The position numbers and the translations under genes were made by a program. A stretch of DNA of 33,422 nt, taken from NCBI GenBank assembly GCA_036507855.1, contig DATCIJ010000022.1:1-33422 (forward strand), read 5' to 3'. This document shows, piece by piece, positions 7,979 through 15,617 of the stretch. Below the pieces are notes generated by a model that ran no database searches, had not been told where the DNA came from, and was given only the letters and a program-made list of their open reading frames with translations. Numbering within the stretch: the first letter of the stretch is position 1; every line of letters starts with the position of its first letter. The DNA is from JABWBJ01 sp036507855. GTDB lineage: Bacteria; Gemmatimonadota; Gemmatimonadetes; Gemmatimonadales; Gemmatimonadaceae.

Positions 7979-9199
7979 ATGAAGTCCCCGTCTCTCACGA
8001 TAGGCGTGGAGGAGGAATACCAGATCATCGACCCCGTCACCCGGGAACTGCAGTCGTACATCACGCAGATCCTGGAGGACGAGCGCCTGGTGCTGGGCCA
8101 GGTGAAGCCGGAACTGCACCAGTCCATCGTCGAGGTGGGCACCACCGTGTGCCACACGCCGCAGGACGTTCGGGCGCAGCTCATCGAATTGCGACGCAGC
8201 GTGATGGAGCTCGCCGGCCGGAAGGGACTCAAGATCGCCGCCGCGGGCACGCATCCCTTCTCGCACTGGGCCAACCAGGAGATCACGCCGCTCGAGCGCT
8301 ACCTCGGCACTCGTGAGGCGATGGGGCAGCTTGCGCAACAGCTGCTGATCTTCGGCACCCACGTCCACATCGGGATCGAGGACCGGGACTTCCTCATCGA
8401 TTGCTCCAACGTCTCGCGGTATGTCCTGCCGCACATCCTCTGCCTCTCCACCAGCTCACCGTTCTGGATTGGCCGCGACACCGGACTCAAGTCATACCGC
8501 ACGGCGGTCTTCCGCGCCTTCCCGAGGACCGGCCTGCCGCCGTTCATCGCCTCGTGGTCGGCGTATCAGGGGTACCTGCAGACCCTCATCGCCACAGGAT
8601 GCATCTCCGACGGTTCGAAGGTCTGGTGGGACGTGCGCCCGCACTGGAAATACCCGACGCTCGAATTCCGCGTCTGCGACGTCTGCACGCGCGTCGAGGA
8701 AGCCGTCTGCATCGCGGCCATCCTGCAGGCCCTGGTGTTCAAGCTGTGGAAGCTCCGGTGTGACAACATGACGTTTCGCGTCTATCCCGCCGAGCTGGTC
8801 GAGGAGAACAAGTGGCGCGCGGTTCGCTACGGACTCGGCGGCAAACTCATCGACTTCGGACACGAGAACGAGAAGCCCGCGGCAGATCTCATCCGCGAAT
8901 TCATCGAATGGTTCCTGGGCGATGTCCTCGATGAACTGGGAACGCGAAAGGAAGTGGAATACGCGTTTTTCATCCTGGAGAATGGATCGAGCGCGGATCG
9001 CCAGCTCGCCACGTTCCAGCGCACGGGCGACCTTCGTGCGGTCGTCGACCAGCTGATCGTGGAGACAGCGGAAGGTGTTGTGCCCGCGCCGGCGCCAGCA
9101 CGCGCCGACGAGCGGCCCATCGAGTTCCGTCCGGTTTCCGAGATGGAAGTCCCGGTCGCGCCACACGTGGCCGACCAGATGTCGCAGGTCGGACCCTGA
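7979..9199 (+). CDS. Carboxylate-amine ligase, YbdK/GCS2 family
   Basis: 406 residues of the glutamate-cysteine ligase type 2 (GCS2) family, YbdK branch. The N-terminal GVEEEYQIID (9-18) is the family's signature metal/ATP-binding strand, HVHIGIED (128-135) supplies further active-site residues, and DVRPHWKYPTLEFRVCDVC is the conserved acidic/arginine segment near the end of the core. GCS2 enzymes join the gamma-carboxylate of glutamate, or a similar acid, to an amine using ATP; the acceptor here is unknown. The last ~40 residues are a Pro/Ala-rich tail not usual for the family. The ATG lies three bases after the repeat arm. The PuuD-like gene downstream would cleave a gamma-glutamyl amide, so the two enzymes could make and break the same bond. 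Confidence 0.92.
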   Translation: MKSPSLTIGVEEEYQIIDPVTRELQSYITQILEDERLVLGQVKPELHQSIVEVGTTVCHTPQDVRAQLIELRRSVMELAGRKGLKIAAAGTHPFSHWANQEITPLERYLGTREAMGQLAQQLLIFGTHVHIGIEDRDFLIDCSNVSRYVLPHILCLSTSSPFWIGRDTGLKSYRTAVFRAFPRTGLPPFIASWSAYQGYLQTLIATGCISDGSKVWWDVRPHWKYPTLEFRVCDVCTRVEEAVCIAAILQALVFKLWKLRCDNMTFRVYPAELVEENKWRAVRYGLGGKLIDFGHENEKPAADLIREFIEWFLGDVLDELGTRKEVEYAFFILENGSSADRQLATFQRTGDLRAVVDQLIVETAEGVVPAPAPARADERPIEFRPVSEMEVPVAPHVADQMSQVGP

Positions 9200-9201
9200 G
9201 G

Positions 9202-9264
9202 GAGCGCTGAGCGCAAAAGCGCAGGGCGAAAAAGGGTCGATCCTCCCCCCCCCGCGCAGCGCTC
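9202..9264 (+). repeat. Inverted repeat and heptamers after the GCS2 gene
   Basis: GAGCGCTGAGCGC (9202-9214) pairs with GCGCAGCGCTC (9254-9264), an 11-bp stem with a two-base bulge and a 39-base loop. The left side is also heptameric: GAGCGCT, GAGCGCA, AAAGCGC (9202-9222). It starts two bases after the stop codon, as in the neighbouring spacers, but ends well before the next gene. A terminator role is possible, though no T-tract follows. Confidence 0.5.
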
Positions 9265-9282
9265 TTCCGTTCGACTGCCGGG

Positions 9283-9288
9283 TATATT
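9283..9288 (+). promoter_or_regulatory. Possible -10 box for the hydrolase gene
   Basis: TATATT stands out in very GC-rich DNA, 34 bases before the ATG at 9323. No good -35 hexamer is visible at the right distance. Ahead of the ATG, GGAG at 9314-9317 is a clear ribosome-binding site with five-base spacing, unlike the repeat-preceded genes upstream. This gene may therefore have its own promoter. Confidence 0.35.
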
Positions 9289-9322
9289 CCGGCCCCGAGC
9301 CCAAAGACTCTCTGGAGCCTGA

Positions 9323-10078
9323 ATGAGTCGCACCCGACGTCCGACAATAGGAATCACGACCCAGACGCTGCAGGCCATCGATGGAATCCCGGCGGCGTTG
9401 CCGGCTTCCGTCGTGATGAACCAGCGGTACTACGAGGCCGTCGCGTCGGCCGGTGGCGCCCCCGTGCTCATCCCGTTACTCGAGGACACGGATGTCCTTC
9501 GCGCGACATACGACGCTTGCGACGGGATCATGATCCCGGGTGGTGTGGACATGGACCCCGCGACGTACGGCGAGTCGCCTCACGAAAAGCTCGGACGCAT
9601 CGACCCCGCGCGCGATCGCGTCGAACTGCAGCTCACTCGCTGGGTCATCGAGGATCGGAAACCGCTGCTGGGACTCTGCCGCGGCCTCCAGGTGATCAAC
9701 GTCGCGACCGGCGGTACGCTGTTCCAGGACATCGAGGCGCAACTCGAAGGCGCGATCCGCCACGACTATTTCCCGACGTATGGATTCGAGCGAGGGCACT
9801 TCTCGCACGACGTGGCCGTCCTTCCCTCGTCGCGGCTTCGCTCACTGGTCGATCTCGACCAGTTGCCCGTGAACAGCATGCATCACCAGGGCGTGAAGCG
9901 ACTCGGCGCCGGGCTGGTCGCCTGCGCGCATTCGTCGGACGGATTGATCGAAGCGGTGGAGTCGGCGAACGGACACTGGATGGTCGGCGTGCAGTGGCAT
10001 CCGGAGGTGTTTCACAGCCACGATCCACATACGCGCGAGCTTTTTCGCGGATTTGTCAGCGCTGCGCGCGGGACATGA
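9323..10078 (+). CDS. Gamma-glutamyl hydrolase, PuuD-like class I glutamine-amidotransferase fold (peptidase C26)
   Basis: 251 residues. The catalytic triad of the family is complete: Cys119 in the elbow GLCRGLQ, and His226/Glu228 in QWHPEVF. PGGVDMDP (72-79) is the typical oxyanion-loop segment of PuuD-type gamma-glutamyl-GABA hydrolases, and NSMHHQGVK is a further family motif. PuuD removes glutamate from gamma-glutamyl amides. Lying after a GCS2 ligase and two ATP-grasp ligases, it most likely deprotects a gamma-glutamylated intermediate, as in the Puu putrescine pathway, but no other Puu enzyme is present. The start is fixed by a GGAG ribosome site five bases upstream. Its stop codon lies within the half element D. 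Confidence 0.9.
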   Translation: MSRTRRPTIGITTQTLQAIDGIPAALPASVVMNQRYYEAVASAGGAPVLIPLLEDTDVLRATYDACDGIMIPGGVDMDPATYGESPHEKLGRIDPARDRVELQLTRWVIEDRKPLLGLCRGLQVINVATGGTLFQDIEAQLEGAIRHDYFPTYGFERGHFSHDVAVLPSSRLRSLVDLDQLPVNSMHHQGVKRLGAGLVACAHSSDGLIEAVESANGHWMVGVQWHPEVFHSHDPHTRELFRGFVSAARGT

Positions 10079-10142
10079 GATGGGAGCTGGGAGATGGGAG
10101 AATTGAGAATACCCGCGAAGCGATCATGGCGGACGGAGGCGG
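10077..10142 (+). repeat. Half copy D of the spacer element
   Basis: Five heptamers (GAGATGG, GAGCTGG, GAGATGG, GAGAATT, GAGAATA; 10077-10111) begin inside the TGA stop of the hydrolase gene. They continue into ACCCGC and then CGATCATGGCGG, which resembles the loop start of copies A-C. No right arm with CTCCCATC follows. Instead the sequence runs into the start of the next gene, where a different heptamer tract appears (10200-10234). Only the 5' half is present. Confidence 0.65.
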
Positions 10143-10934
10143 ATGCCCTGGCTGCGGCTCCCCTCTGAGCTCAGAGCTCTGACCTCGAAACGGGCAGGCC
10201 TCTGGCCTCTGGCCTGCGGCCTCTGGGCTCTGGGTTGCACCAGGGATCTCCAGCTCATACAGGACCCGCCTAACGCCGTCGCCGCCACCACGACGGGCCC
10301 CTGGGCCAGCATGATCTACGTTGCCCGCACCGACAGCGGGGTCATCGCCATCGACCTCGGCTGGACCGGTTCCGAGGAGGTGCTGCCGCGGACCCTTCGC
10401 GCGCTCAACGCCACGCCCTCCGACGTGCGGTTCGTCTTCCTGACGCACGCCCATCGTGACCACATCGCCGCCTGGCCACTCGTCAGGCAGGCGCGATTCA
10501 TCCTGGGAGCTGCGGAAGTGCCCGCACTCACCGGCGCTGGCAGCTATTCGGGATGGGCGACGAAGGTGAGCGACGAATGGAATGAGTATCCGCGCCCGCA
10601 GCCTGGCGAAGTCGAGCTGACAACCATCGCGCTGGACACGGCCATCGTCCTGGGACGCGATACGGTCTTTGCGTTCCCCGTGCCGGGACACACGCCGGGG
10701 AGCACGGCGTACATCTTCCGGGGCATCTTCTTTGGAGGCGACGCGATCAACTGGCGACCCGGCTCCGGATTCCAGGGCGCGCGGCCGGAATTCTCGGACA
10801 GCGTCATGCAAAGCCGGGAGAGCCTGCGATCGTTGTGGCAACGGCTGCCGGCCAGCCGCGTCCGGATCATGTGCACGGCGCACGGCAAATGCGCGGTCGC
10901 CGACTCAACGCTCAGGGAGCGCGTGCTGCGTTAG
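10143..10934 (+). CDS. Metallo-beta-lactamase-fold hydrolase, probable lipoprotein
   Basis: 263 residues from the ATG at 10143. Zinc ligands of the fold are all visible: HAHRDH (102-107), His183 in VPGHTPGST, Asp200 in FFGGDAINW and His247 in CTAHGKC. This is the pattern of the general glyoxalase II-like superfamily, so the substrate (thioester, lactone, phosphoester) cannot be told. The N-terminus has a basic stretch (Lys16, Arg17), a hydrophobic segment and Cys32 in WALGC, a non-standard lipobox, suggesting an exported lipoprotein. That segment is encoded by a CTCTGGC heptamer tract, so a shorter start is also possible, though the fold needs residues from about 38 on. Last gene of the plus-strand run; it ends five bases before the converging minus-strand gene. 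Confidence 0.82.
   Translation: MPWLRLPSELRALTSKRAGLWPLACGLWALGCTRDLQLIQDPPNAVAATTTGPWASMIYVARTDSGVIAIDLGWTGSEEVLPRTLRALNATPSDVRFVFLTHAHRDHIAAWPLVRQARFILGAAEVPALTGAGSYSGWATKVSDEWNEYPRPQPGEVELTTIALDTAIVLGRDTVFAFPVPGHTPGSTAYIFRGIFFGGDAINWRPGSGFQGARPEFSDSVMQSRESLRSLWQRLPASRVRIMCTAHGKCAVADSTLRERVLR
10200..10234 (+). repeat. CTCTGGC heptamer tract inside the start of a gene
   Basis: Five units in tandem: CTCTGGC, CTCTGGC, CTGCGGC, CTCTGGG, CTCTGGG. It encodes most of the hydrophobic leader of the metallo-beta-lactamase-fold protein (GLWPLACGLWALG). Because 7 is not a multiple of 3, gain or loss of one unit would shift the frame. Confidence 0.75.
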
Positions 10935-10939
10935 GCTGA

Positions 10940-12613
10940 TCAGCGGTTGATCCGGCCGAACACGACGCGGCCGAGGATTCCGTTCCGGGTCACCTCCGCC
11001 ATCATCACGTGCGTGCGCCCTCCGCCGGCGCTCAGCACCGACACTTCGACGGGAAAGCCGGTGGGCAGGTCGCAGAAGGTCGCCGCGCCCCTCGAATCGG
11101 TGACGGCCAGTCGATACCGCTCCTGCGCGCTGTCGGCATCCTCGGCATCCGCGGCTTCCGCGGTCGCCGGCCATGACGCGATAAACCGGACGCCGGGAAG
11201 CGGAACGGTGGTCGCGCTGTCGACCATCAGCATGCGCAGCACACCCCGCACGGAACGTCGCTGCCCGAAGCTGGCCGACGCCTGGGGGCAGACCTCACGC
11301 CGCATGGCGGCAGCGTTCGGGGCCCGGAGATCGAAACGCTGCACGCGCCCGGCCTGGAGGTCCACGCGGCGTGACGCCGCGAGCATGGCAAAGGAGTCGT
11401 AGCCATCGGTGTGTGCCACGATCGACACGCCGCCCGGCGGCATGCTGTCGAATCGAAACGATCCGTCGGCCCCGGTGAGCACCTGCCGATGGATGCCGAT
11501 GGCGCGAACCACCGCGCCCGCCACGCGCCGCCCGGCGCTGTCGAGGAACACGCCGGTCAGGGACGCGAGCCGCGTCGGCGGGACCACGCCGTCGGCGATC
11601 ACGGCGCCGCCTTCCTCGCGGAGCTGCTGGTGCGGCCAGTCGTCAGGCACGACGATCACGTGCGGCATGCGGATGAACCACCGGTCCACGATCCAGGCGC
11701 CTGACGCCAGCCGGGCGAAGTGCACCTCGCCGCCGACCCGATTGGCGTTAGCCATGGCGGGGAGCCGCGTGTAGCGGAACGCGATGAAACGCAGCTCGAA
11801 GCGGCGAGCGTCCAGCCAGATCGTCCCGGTGATATCGGCCAGCCGCCGGTCGCGGGCGGGGACGAAGCCGAGGCCGATCAGGTCCGGCCGGCTGCGCGGG
11901 GGGCTCGCCAGCGCAAAACAGTGATCGCGGATGAACGCGTTCGAGGCGAGCGCGCTCGCATCGGGCGCCAGGAACTCGACGGAATCCCCTGGTAACTCCC
12001 GCCAGTAGCCGACCGCCGAAAGGGAATCTCCGCTCGGACTGGTGAAGGGCTGGCGCACCATCAACTGCGCGTCGGACCTCCAGTCGAACAGCACGCGAAG
12101 GCTTGACGGATCCAGCTCGCCCGCATAACGCGAGATCTGTGCCTCGATGAGCCGGTCACGCAGCGAAATCTCCGTCGCCTCCAGCGCCGTGCGAGCCTCC
12201 TCCCAGAGCGAAGCGATGCGTGACAACTCGCGCGGCCTGGTGGCGCAGAGCCCGGACACGGTCACCTCCGGCAACGTCTGCGCGACCGCGTCGAGGGACA
12301 CGTCCAACGCACGCGTTTCGCCATCATCCAGTCCGAATACGGCCGACACGAACCGGCGCACGCCAATTCGCTTCACCGTCAGCCGGTACCGCCCCGGCGT
12401 GGGGGCGCGAACGGCGTAGTCACCCGCTTCCGTAGTCAGCACGTTCGCTCTCGCCGAGTCGCCGGTCTCACCAACCAGTGAGACCAGCGCTCCCGCGACT
12501 GGTATCCCCGAATTCATCTCGGCAACGCGACCGCGAACGACCTGCGCCGGGAGCGCCGTGGCAACGGTTGCCAGGAGCACCGCCGAAGCCAGTGCGGCTG
12601 ACGCTCGACGCAT
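10940..12613 (-). CDS. Exported protein with carboxypeptidase-regulatory-like domains (paralogue 2)
   Basis: 557 residues from the ATG at 12613; the frame stays open further upstream, but the signal peptide MRRASAALASAVLLATVATALPAQ fixes the start. After cleavage comes a CarboxypepD_reg-like beta-sandwich (about 25-110: VVRGRVAEMNSGIPVAGALVSL, GDYAVRAPTPGRYRLTVKRIGVRRF), then a unique middle region with a GxVHFARLASGAWIVDRWF-type segment, then two more sandwich modules (ASLTGVFLDSAGRRVAGAVV; VRGVLRMLMVDSATTVPLPGV). No TonB box or outer-membrane barrel is present. Such exported Ig-like proteins are abundant in Gemmatimonadota and uncharacterised. It begins two bases after the stop of its paralogue, so they form one operon. 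Confidence 0.85.
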   Translation of the reverse strand: MRRASAALASAVLLATVATALPAQVVRGRVAEMNSGIPVAGALVSLVGETGDSARANVLTTEAGDYAVRAPTPGRYRLTVKRIGVRRFVSAVFGLDDGETRALDVSLDAVAQTLPEVTVSGLCATRPRELSRIASLWEEARTALEATEISLRDRLIEAQISRYAGELDPSSLRVLFDWRSDAQLMVRQPFTSPSGDSLSAVGYWRELPGDSVEFLAPDASALASNAFIRDHCFALASPPRSRPDLIGLGFVPARDRRLADITGTIWLDARRFELRFIAFRYTRLPAMANANRVGGEVHFARLASGAWIVDRWFIRMPHVIVVPDDWPHQQLREEGGAVIADGVVPPTRLASLTGVFLDSAGRRVAGAVVRAIGIHRQVLTGADGSFRFDSMPPGGVSIVAHTDGYDSFAMLAASRRVDLQAGRVQRFDLRAPNAAAMRREVCPQASASFGQRRSVRGVLRMLMVDSATTVPLPGVRFIASWPATAEAADAEDADSAQERYRLAVTDSRGAATFCDLPTGFPVEVSVLSAGGGRTHVMMAEVTRNGILGRVVFGRINR

Positions 12614-12615
12614 TT

Positions 12616-14310
12616 CTATTTCGGGCGTTTGGTGACCACGGTCGAGACCCGAAGTTCGCTCCTCGAAACACGAAGGAAGGTCGAGTCGGCCGGCGACCCA
12701 TCGGAACGCAGCGCCGAGAACACCAGGCGAACATCGGCGGGAAGATCGCAGAACGTGACGACCCCGGCGTCGTTGGTGCGTGACTCGGAGCCGCCGCGCA
12801 CCATCGGCGTCATGTTGAGCACGTCGCTTCCCGCGTAGCGGCCGGCCCATCGCAACCAGACGCGCAGGCTGGGGAGCGGCCTGGACGTGGCGCTGTCGAG
12901 AACAATCACCCTCAGTGTCCCGTTGTCCTTCTTGGGGAGCCTTCCGTCGCACAGGCGCTCGACGAGATCGCTCGTCTTTGCCGCACGGATCGTGATGGTG
13001 GACGCTTCACCCTCGCGGAGATCGACCGGCTCATCCGCGACAAAGCTGCCAGCCTGCGCATAGGACGGATGCTCGACGATGAGCGTGAACCTGCCAGCCG
13101 GCAGGCTGTCGAGGCGGAATTCGCCACGATCTCCCGACTGGGTCGTGAACGGCGTTCCGCCCAGCCGGACCGTCGCTCCAGGGAATGCTTGGCCGGCGCT
13201 GTCCGTCACGACTCCGGCAACCGCGGCCGGCCGGAGGAACAGCTTCAGTCCACTGGTGAAGACCATTCCGCCTTCCTCGACCAGCCGGTGAACGGTCGGC
13301 CTGACCACGACCGAGGGAATGCGGGTATACGCATCGACGGGAGCAACCGATCGCGCGTACTGCGGAAAGCGCAGAAACCAGCGCGAGGTTACCCACGCTC
13401 CGTTGGCGAGCTTTCCGAAGTGGACTTCGCCACCAACTCGATCGGAACCCTCGAACGCGCCTAACTGTGTATAGCGAAACTCGACCAGGCGCAGCTCGAA
13501 CGTTCGGTCGTCCAGCCACATCGCGCCGTATACGTCGGGCATCACATGCGATGGTTTCGGCTCGAAGCCGATGCCGATCATTCCACGCCGGTCACGCCCT
13601 CCCTCGACGACATGGTAGCAATGATCACGCCCGAATGCTCTCGAGAGGAGGACGTCGGCATCAGGCGCGTAGTAGTACTCGTACTCGCCAATCGTGCGCC
13701 GGTAACCGATACGCGACAGGGAATCGCCGCTCAGGCTGAAGAAGGACCGGTCCATGAGACCCTTTCGTTCTCCCCACGATTCCTCGAGCACGCGCAGGCT
13801 GCGAGGATGAAGCGCGCGCACGTACCGTGTCAGCTGCCCTTCGAAGAGCCGGTCGCGAAGCGAGATCTGCGCGGCCGTCAGCACGGTGCGCGCCTCATCC
13901 CAGAGCGCTCCCACCCGCGGTCGCTGTGACTCGTTGTTCACGCACAGGTCCGCCTCAACCACGCGCACTTCCGGCAAACGGTACACCAGCGCTTCCAGCG
14001 TCACGTCCAGGCGCCGCGATTCACCAGCCACCAGGTCGAACGGATCCGAAACGAATCGCTGCACACCAATCCGCTTCGCGCTCAACCGATATCGTCCCGC
14101 GGCGACGGCGCGAATCGCATACTCACCACGGACCCCCGACAGCACCGCCACCGCCTGGGCGGCGTTGCCGGTGACTGGCTCAAGCGTCACCAGGGTGCCG
14201 ACGATCGGCGCGTTGGATGTTCGCTCGGTAATCGTTCCGCGCACGACCTGCCCTTGCCCGATGGCCGGGACCACGGCTGTCGCCAGCAGGACCAGAGTGC
14301 GGCGAGTCAT
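12616..14310 (-). CDS. Exported protein with carboxypeptidase-regulatory-like domains (paralogue 1)
   Basis: 564 residues from the ATG at 14310, chosen because it begins a clean signal peptide (MTRRTLVLLATAVVPAIGQGQ). Same architecture as the downstream gene: N-terminal CarboxypepD_reg-like domain (VVRGTITERTSNAPIVGTLV, YRLSAKRIGVQRFVSDPF), a middle region containing EVHFGKLANGAWVTSRWF, and C-terminal sandwich modules (AAVAGVVTDSAGQAFPGATV; LRVIVLDSATSRPLPSL). Shared segments throughout show tandem duplication followed by divergence. Predicted location is periplasm or cell surface; the function is unknown. First gene of the two-gene operon, divergent from the polysaccharide operon across a 194-base spacer. 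Confidence 0.85.
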   Translation of the reverse strand: MTRRTLVLLATAVVPAIGQGQVVRGTITERTSNAPIVGTLVTLEPVTGNAAQAVAVLSGVRGEYAIRAVAAGRYRLSAKRIGVQRFVSDPFDLVAGESRRLDVTLEALVYRLPEVRVVEADLCVNNESQRPRVGALWDEARTVLTAAQISLRDRLFEGQLTRYVRALHPRSLRVLEESWGERKGLMDRSFFSLSGDSLSRIGYRRTIGEYEYYYAPDADVLLSRAFGRDHCYHVVEGGRDRRGMIGIGFEPKPSHVMPDVYGAMWLDDRTFELRLVEFRYTQLGAFEGSDRVGGEVHFGKLANGAWVTSRWFLRFPQYARSVAPVDAYTRIPSVVVRPTVHRLVEEGGMVFTSGLKLFLRPAAVAGVVTDSAGQAFPGATVRLGGTPFTTQSGDRGEFRLDSLPAGRFTLIVEHPSYAQAGSFVADEPVDLREGEASTITIRAAKTSDLVERLCDGRLPKKDNGTLRVIVLDSATSRPLPSLRVWLRWAGRYAGSDVLNMTPMVRGGSESRTNDAGVVTFCDLPADVRLVFSALRSDGSPADSTFLRVSRSELRVSTVVTKRPK

Positions 14311-14445
14311 CGGGGAGTCGTCGAGAGAACCGGGATCGGGGAACGTAAGACACACTGGGACGCGGTCGGGAACACAAACCGCCATCCCCGGGGGGGCCCG
14401 CGGCTACATACTCCCCTGTTTGGTCGTCGTTCCCGGAACGGAGGG

Positions 14446-14473
14446 TTGCTACAGCGAGTCCCTCTGATACGAT
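14446..14473 (+). promoter_or_regulatory. Candidate sigma-70 promoter of the polysaccharide operon
   Basis: TTGCTA (14446-14451), a 16-base spacer and TACGAT (14468-14473), 31 bases before the ATG of the epimerase gene. Both hexamers fit the vegetative consensus in part and the spacing is right. It lies in the 194-base divergent spacer (14311-14504), which also holds a G/C-run (14390-14400) and nothing else I recognise. Confidence 0.45.
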
Positions 14474-14504
14474 ACGCCTCAATGCACCGATCGACCATCC
14501 TGCG

Positions 14505-15617
14505 ATGAACCGGAGTCCTCTTGTCGCTGTGGGCTACGGGACCCGGCCGCAGGTCATCAAGGCCGCGCGCCTGCTGCCCGCACTCGGCCAACGATTCACC
14601 ACGCTGGCGATCGCCACGGGACAGCACTACGACTATGAGCTGAACGCTCTTCTCTACCAGCAACTGGCCGTGCCGCCGCCGGATGCACTGCTCGGCGTCG
14701 GGTCGGCGCCGCGGGCCGAGCAGCTTGCCCGAATCGAAGATAAATGCGGCGACGTGCTTCGACGCGCCCAGCCACGTGCGATGGTCGTCATTGGCGACAC
14801 CAACAGCACACTGGGCTGCGCCCGCGCCGCGGAGTCACTTGGCATACCGGTCGTACACGTCGAGGCCGGACTGCGCAGTCATGTCCCGCAGATGGCCGAG
14901 GAGATGAACAGGGTCGAAGTGGATCGAATCGGTGCGCTGCTGTGCGCTCCCTCGCGCGCGGCGATGGCAGCGTTGGAGGACGAAGGACTGGCCGATCGCG
15001 CGTGCTTCACCGGTGACATCGCGCGCGACGTGCTGGACCTCGCCGTTCGCCGCGGACTGCCTGGCCCCCCGTCGGACTGGCCGATCAGTCCGGGTTCGCC
15101 ATACCTCTTCGCAACACTCCACCGCGCGGAGCTGACTGACGTTGCGCGCCTCCTGGCCAACGTTCTGGGCGCACTGGCGGCTCTTTCCGTTCCCGTGGTG
15201 CTCGCGCTGCATCCGCGAACTCGCGATCGGCTGCCGCCGGGAGGTCGTGAGGCCCAACGAGGTGCCCTGTACCTGATCAAGCCCCTCGGCTACCTGGAAA
15301 CGCTCGCCGCGATACGCGGGTCTGTCGGGGTCGTCACGGATTCCGGCGGCGTTCAACGGGAAGCGTACTGGCTCGGCGTGCCGTGCCTGACGTTGCGCCG
15401 TGAGACCGAGTGGACCGAGACCGTCGCGCGCGGCGCGAATCGGCTCGTGGATCCTGAGCGCGCTCCGCTGGAACTGGCTGCGGCCGTGGACACCCTGCTC
15501 GAGACGCCCGCGTCATGGGATCGAAGCGAATACGGCAATGGCGCCGCGGCAGACGCCATCGTGTCGGCGATGGCAGGACTTCCTTTCCTCAGTCATGCTC
15601 CCGCAAATGAACGCTGA
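14505..15617 (+). CDS. wecB: UDP-N-acetylglucosamine 2-epimerase (non-hydrolysing)
   Basis: 370 residues, the usual length. The enzyme converts UDP-GlcNAc to UDP-ManNAc in the cytoplasm, the first step to N-acetylmannosaminuronic acid. Motifs: GTRPQVIK near the N-terminus (family GTRPEAIK), GDTNS (Asp98), VHVEAGLRS (Glu120), EEMNR (Glu132/133), the catalytic-site His206 in ATLHRAEL, and DSGGVQREAYWLGVPCLTLR. The residues corresponding to Asp95, Glu117, Glu131 and His213 of the E. coli enzyme are all present. The first gene of the polysaccharide operon, it pairs functionally with the dehydrogenase at 23326. It overlaps the start of the next gene. Confidence 0.9.
   Translation: MNRSPLVAVGYGTRPQVIKAARLLPALGQRFTTLAIATGQHYDYELNALLYQQLAVPPPDALLGVGSAPRAEQLARIEDKCGDVLRRAQPRAMVVIGDTNSTLGCARAAESLGIPVVHVEAGLRSHVPQMAEEMNRVEVDRIGALLCAPSRAAMAALEDEGLADRACFTGDIARDVLDLAVRRGLPGPPSDWPISPGSPYLFATLHRAELTDVARLLANVLGALAALSVPVVLALHPRTRDRLPPGGREAQRGALYLIKPLGYLETLAAIRGSVGVVTDSGGVQREAYWLGVPCLTLRRETEWTETVARGANRLVDPERAPLELAAAVDTLLETPASWDRSEYGNGAAADAIVSAMAGLPFLSHAPANER

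Noticed and set aside
9202..9264. Rho-independent terminator after the GCS2 gene
   Set aside because: The hairpin has a 39-base loop and no T-tract; listed only as a repeat.
10936..10941. TGATCA near the hydrolase/exported-gene junction as another element copy
   Set aside because: No heptamer arms or GTC follow; a six-base match is expected by chance.
12614..12952. N-terminal extension of the second exported paralogue
   Set aside because: It would overlap its neighbour by over 300 bases; the ATG at 12613 begins a proper signal peptide.
14390..14400. G/C-run in the divergent spacer as a regulatory site
   Set aside because: A simple homopolymer run with no symmetry or repeat elsewhere; nothing supports a function.
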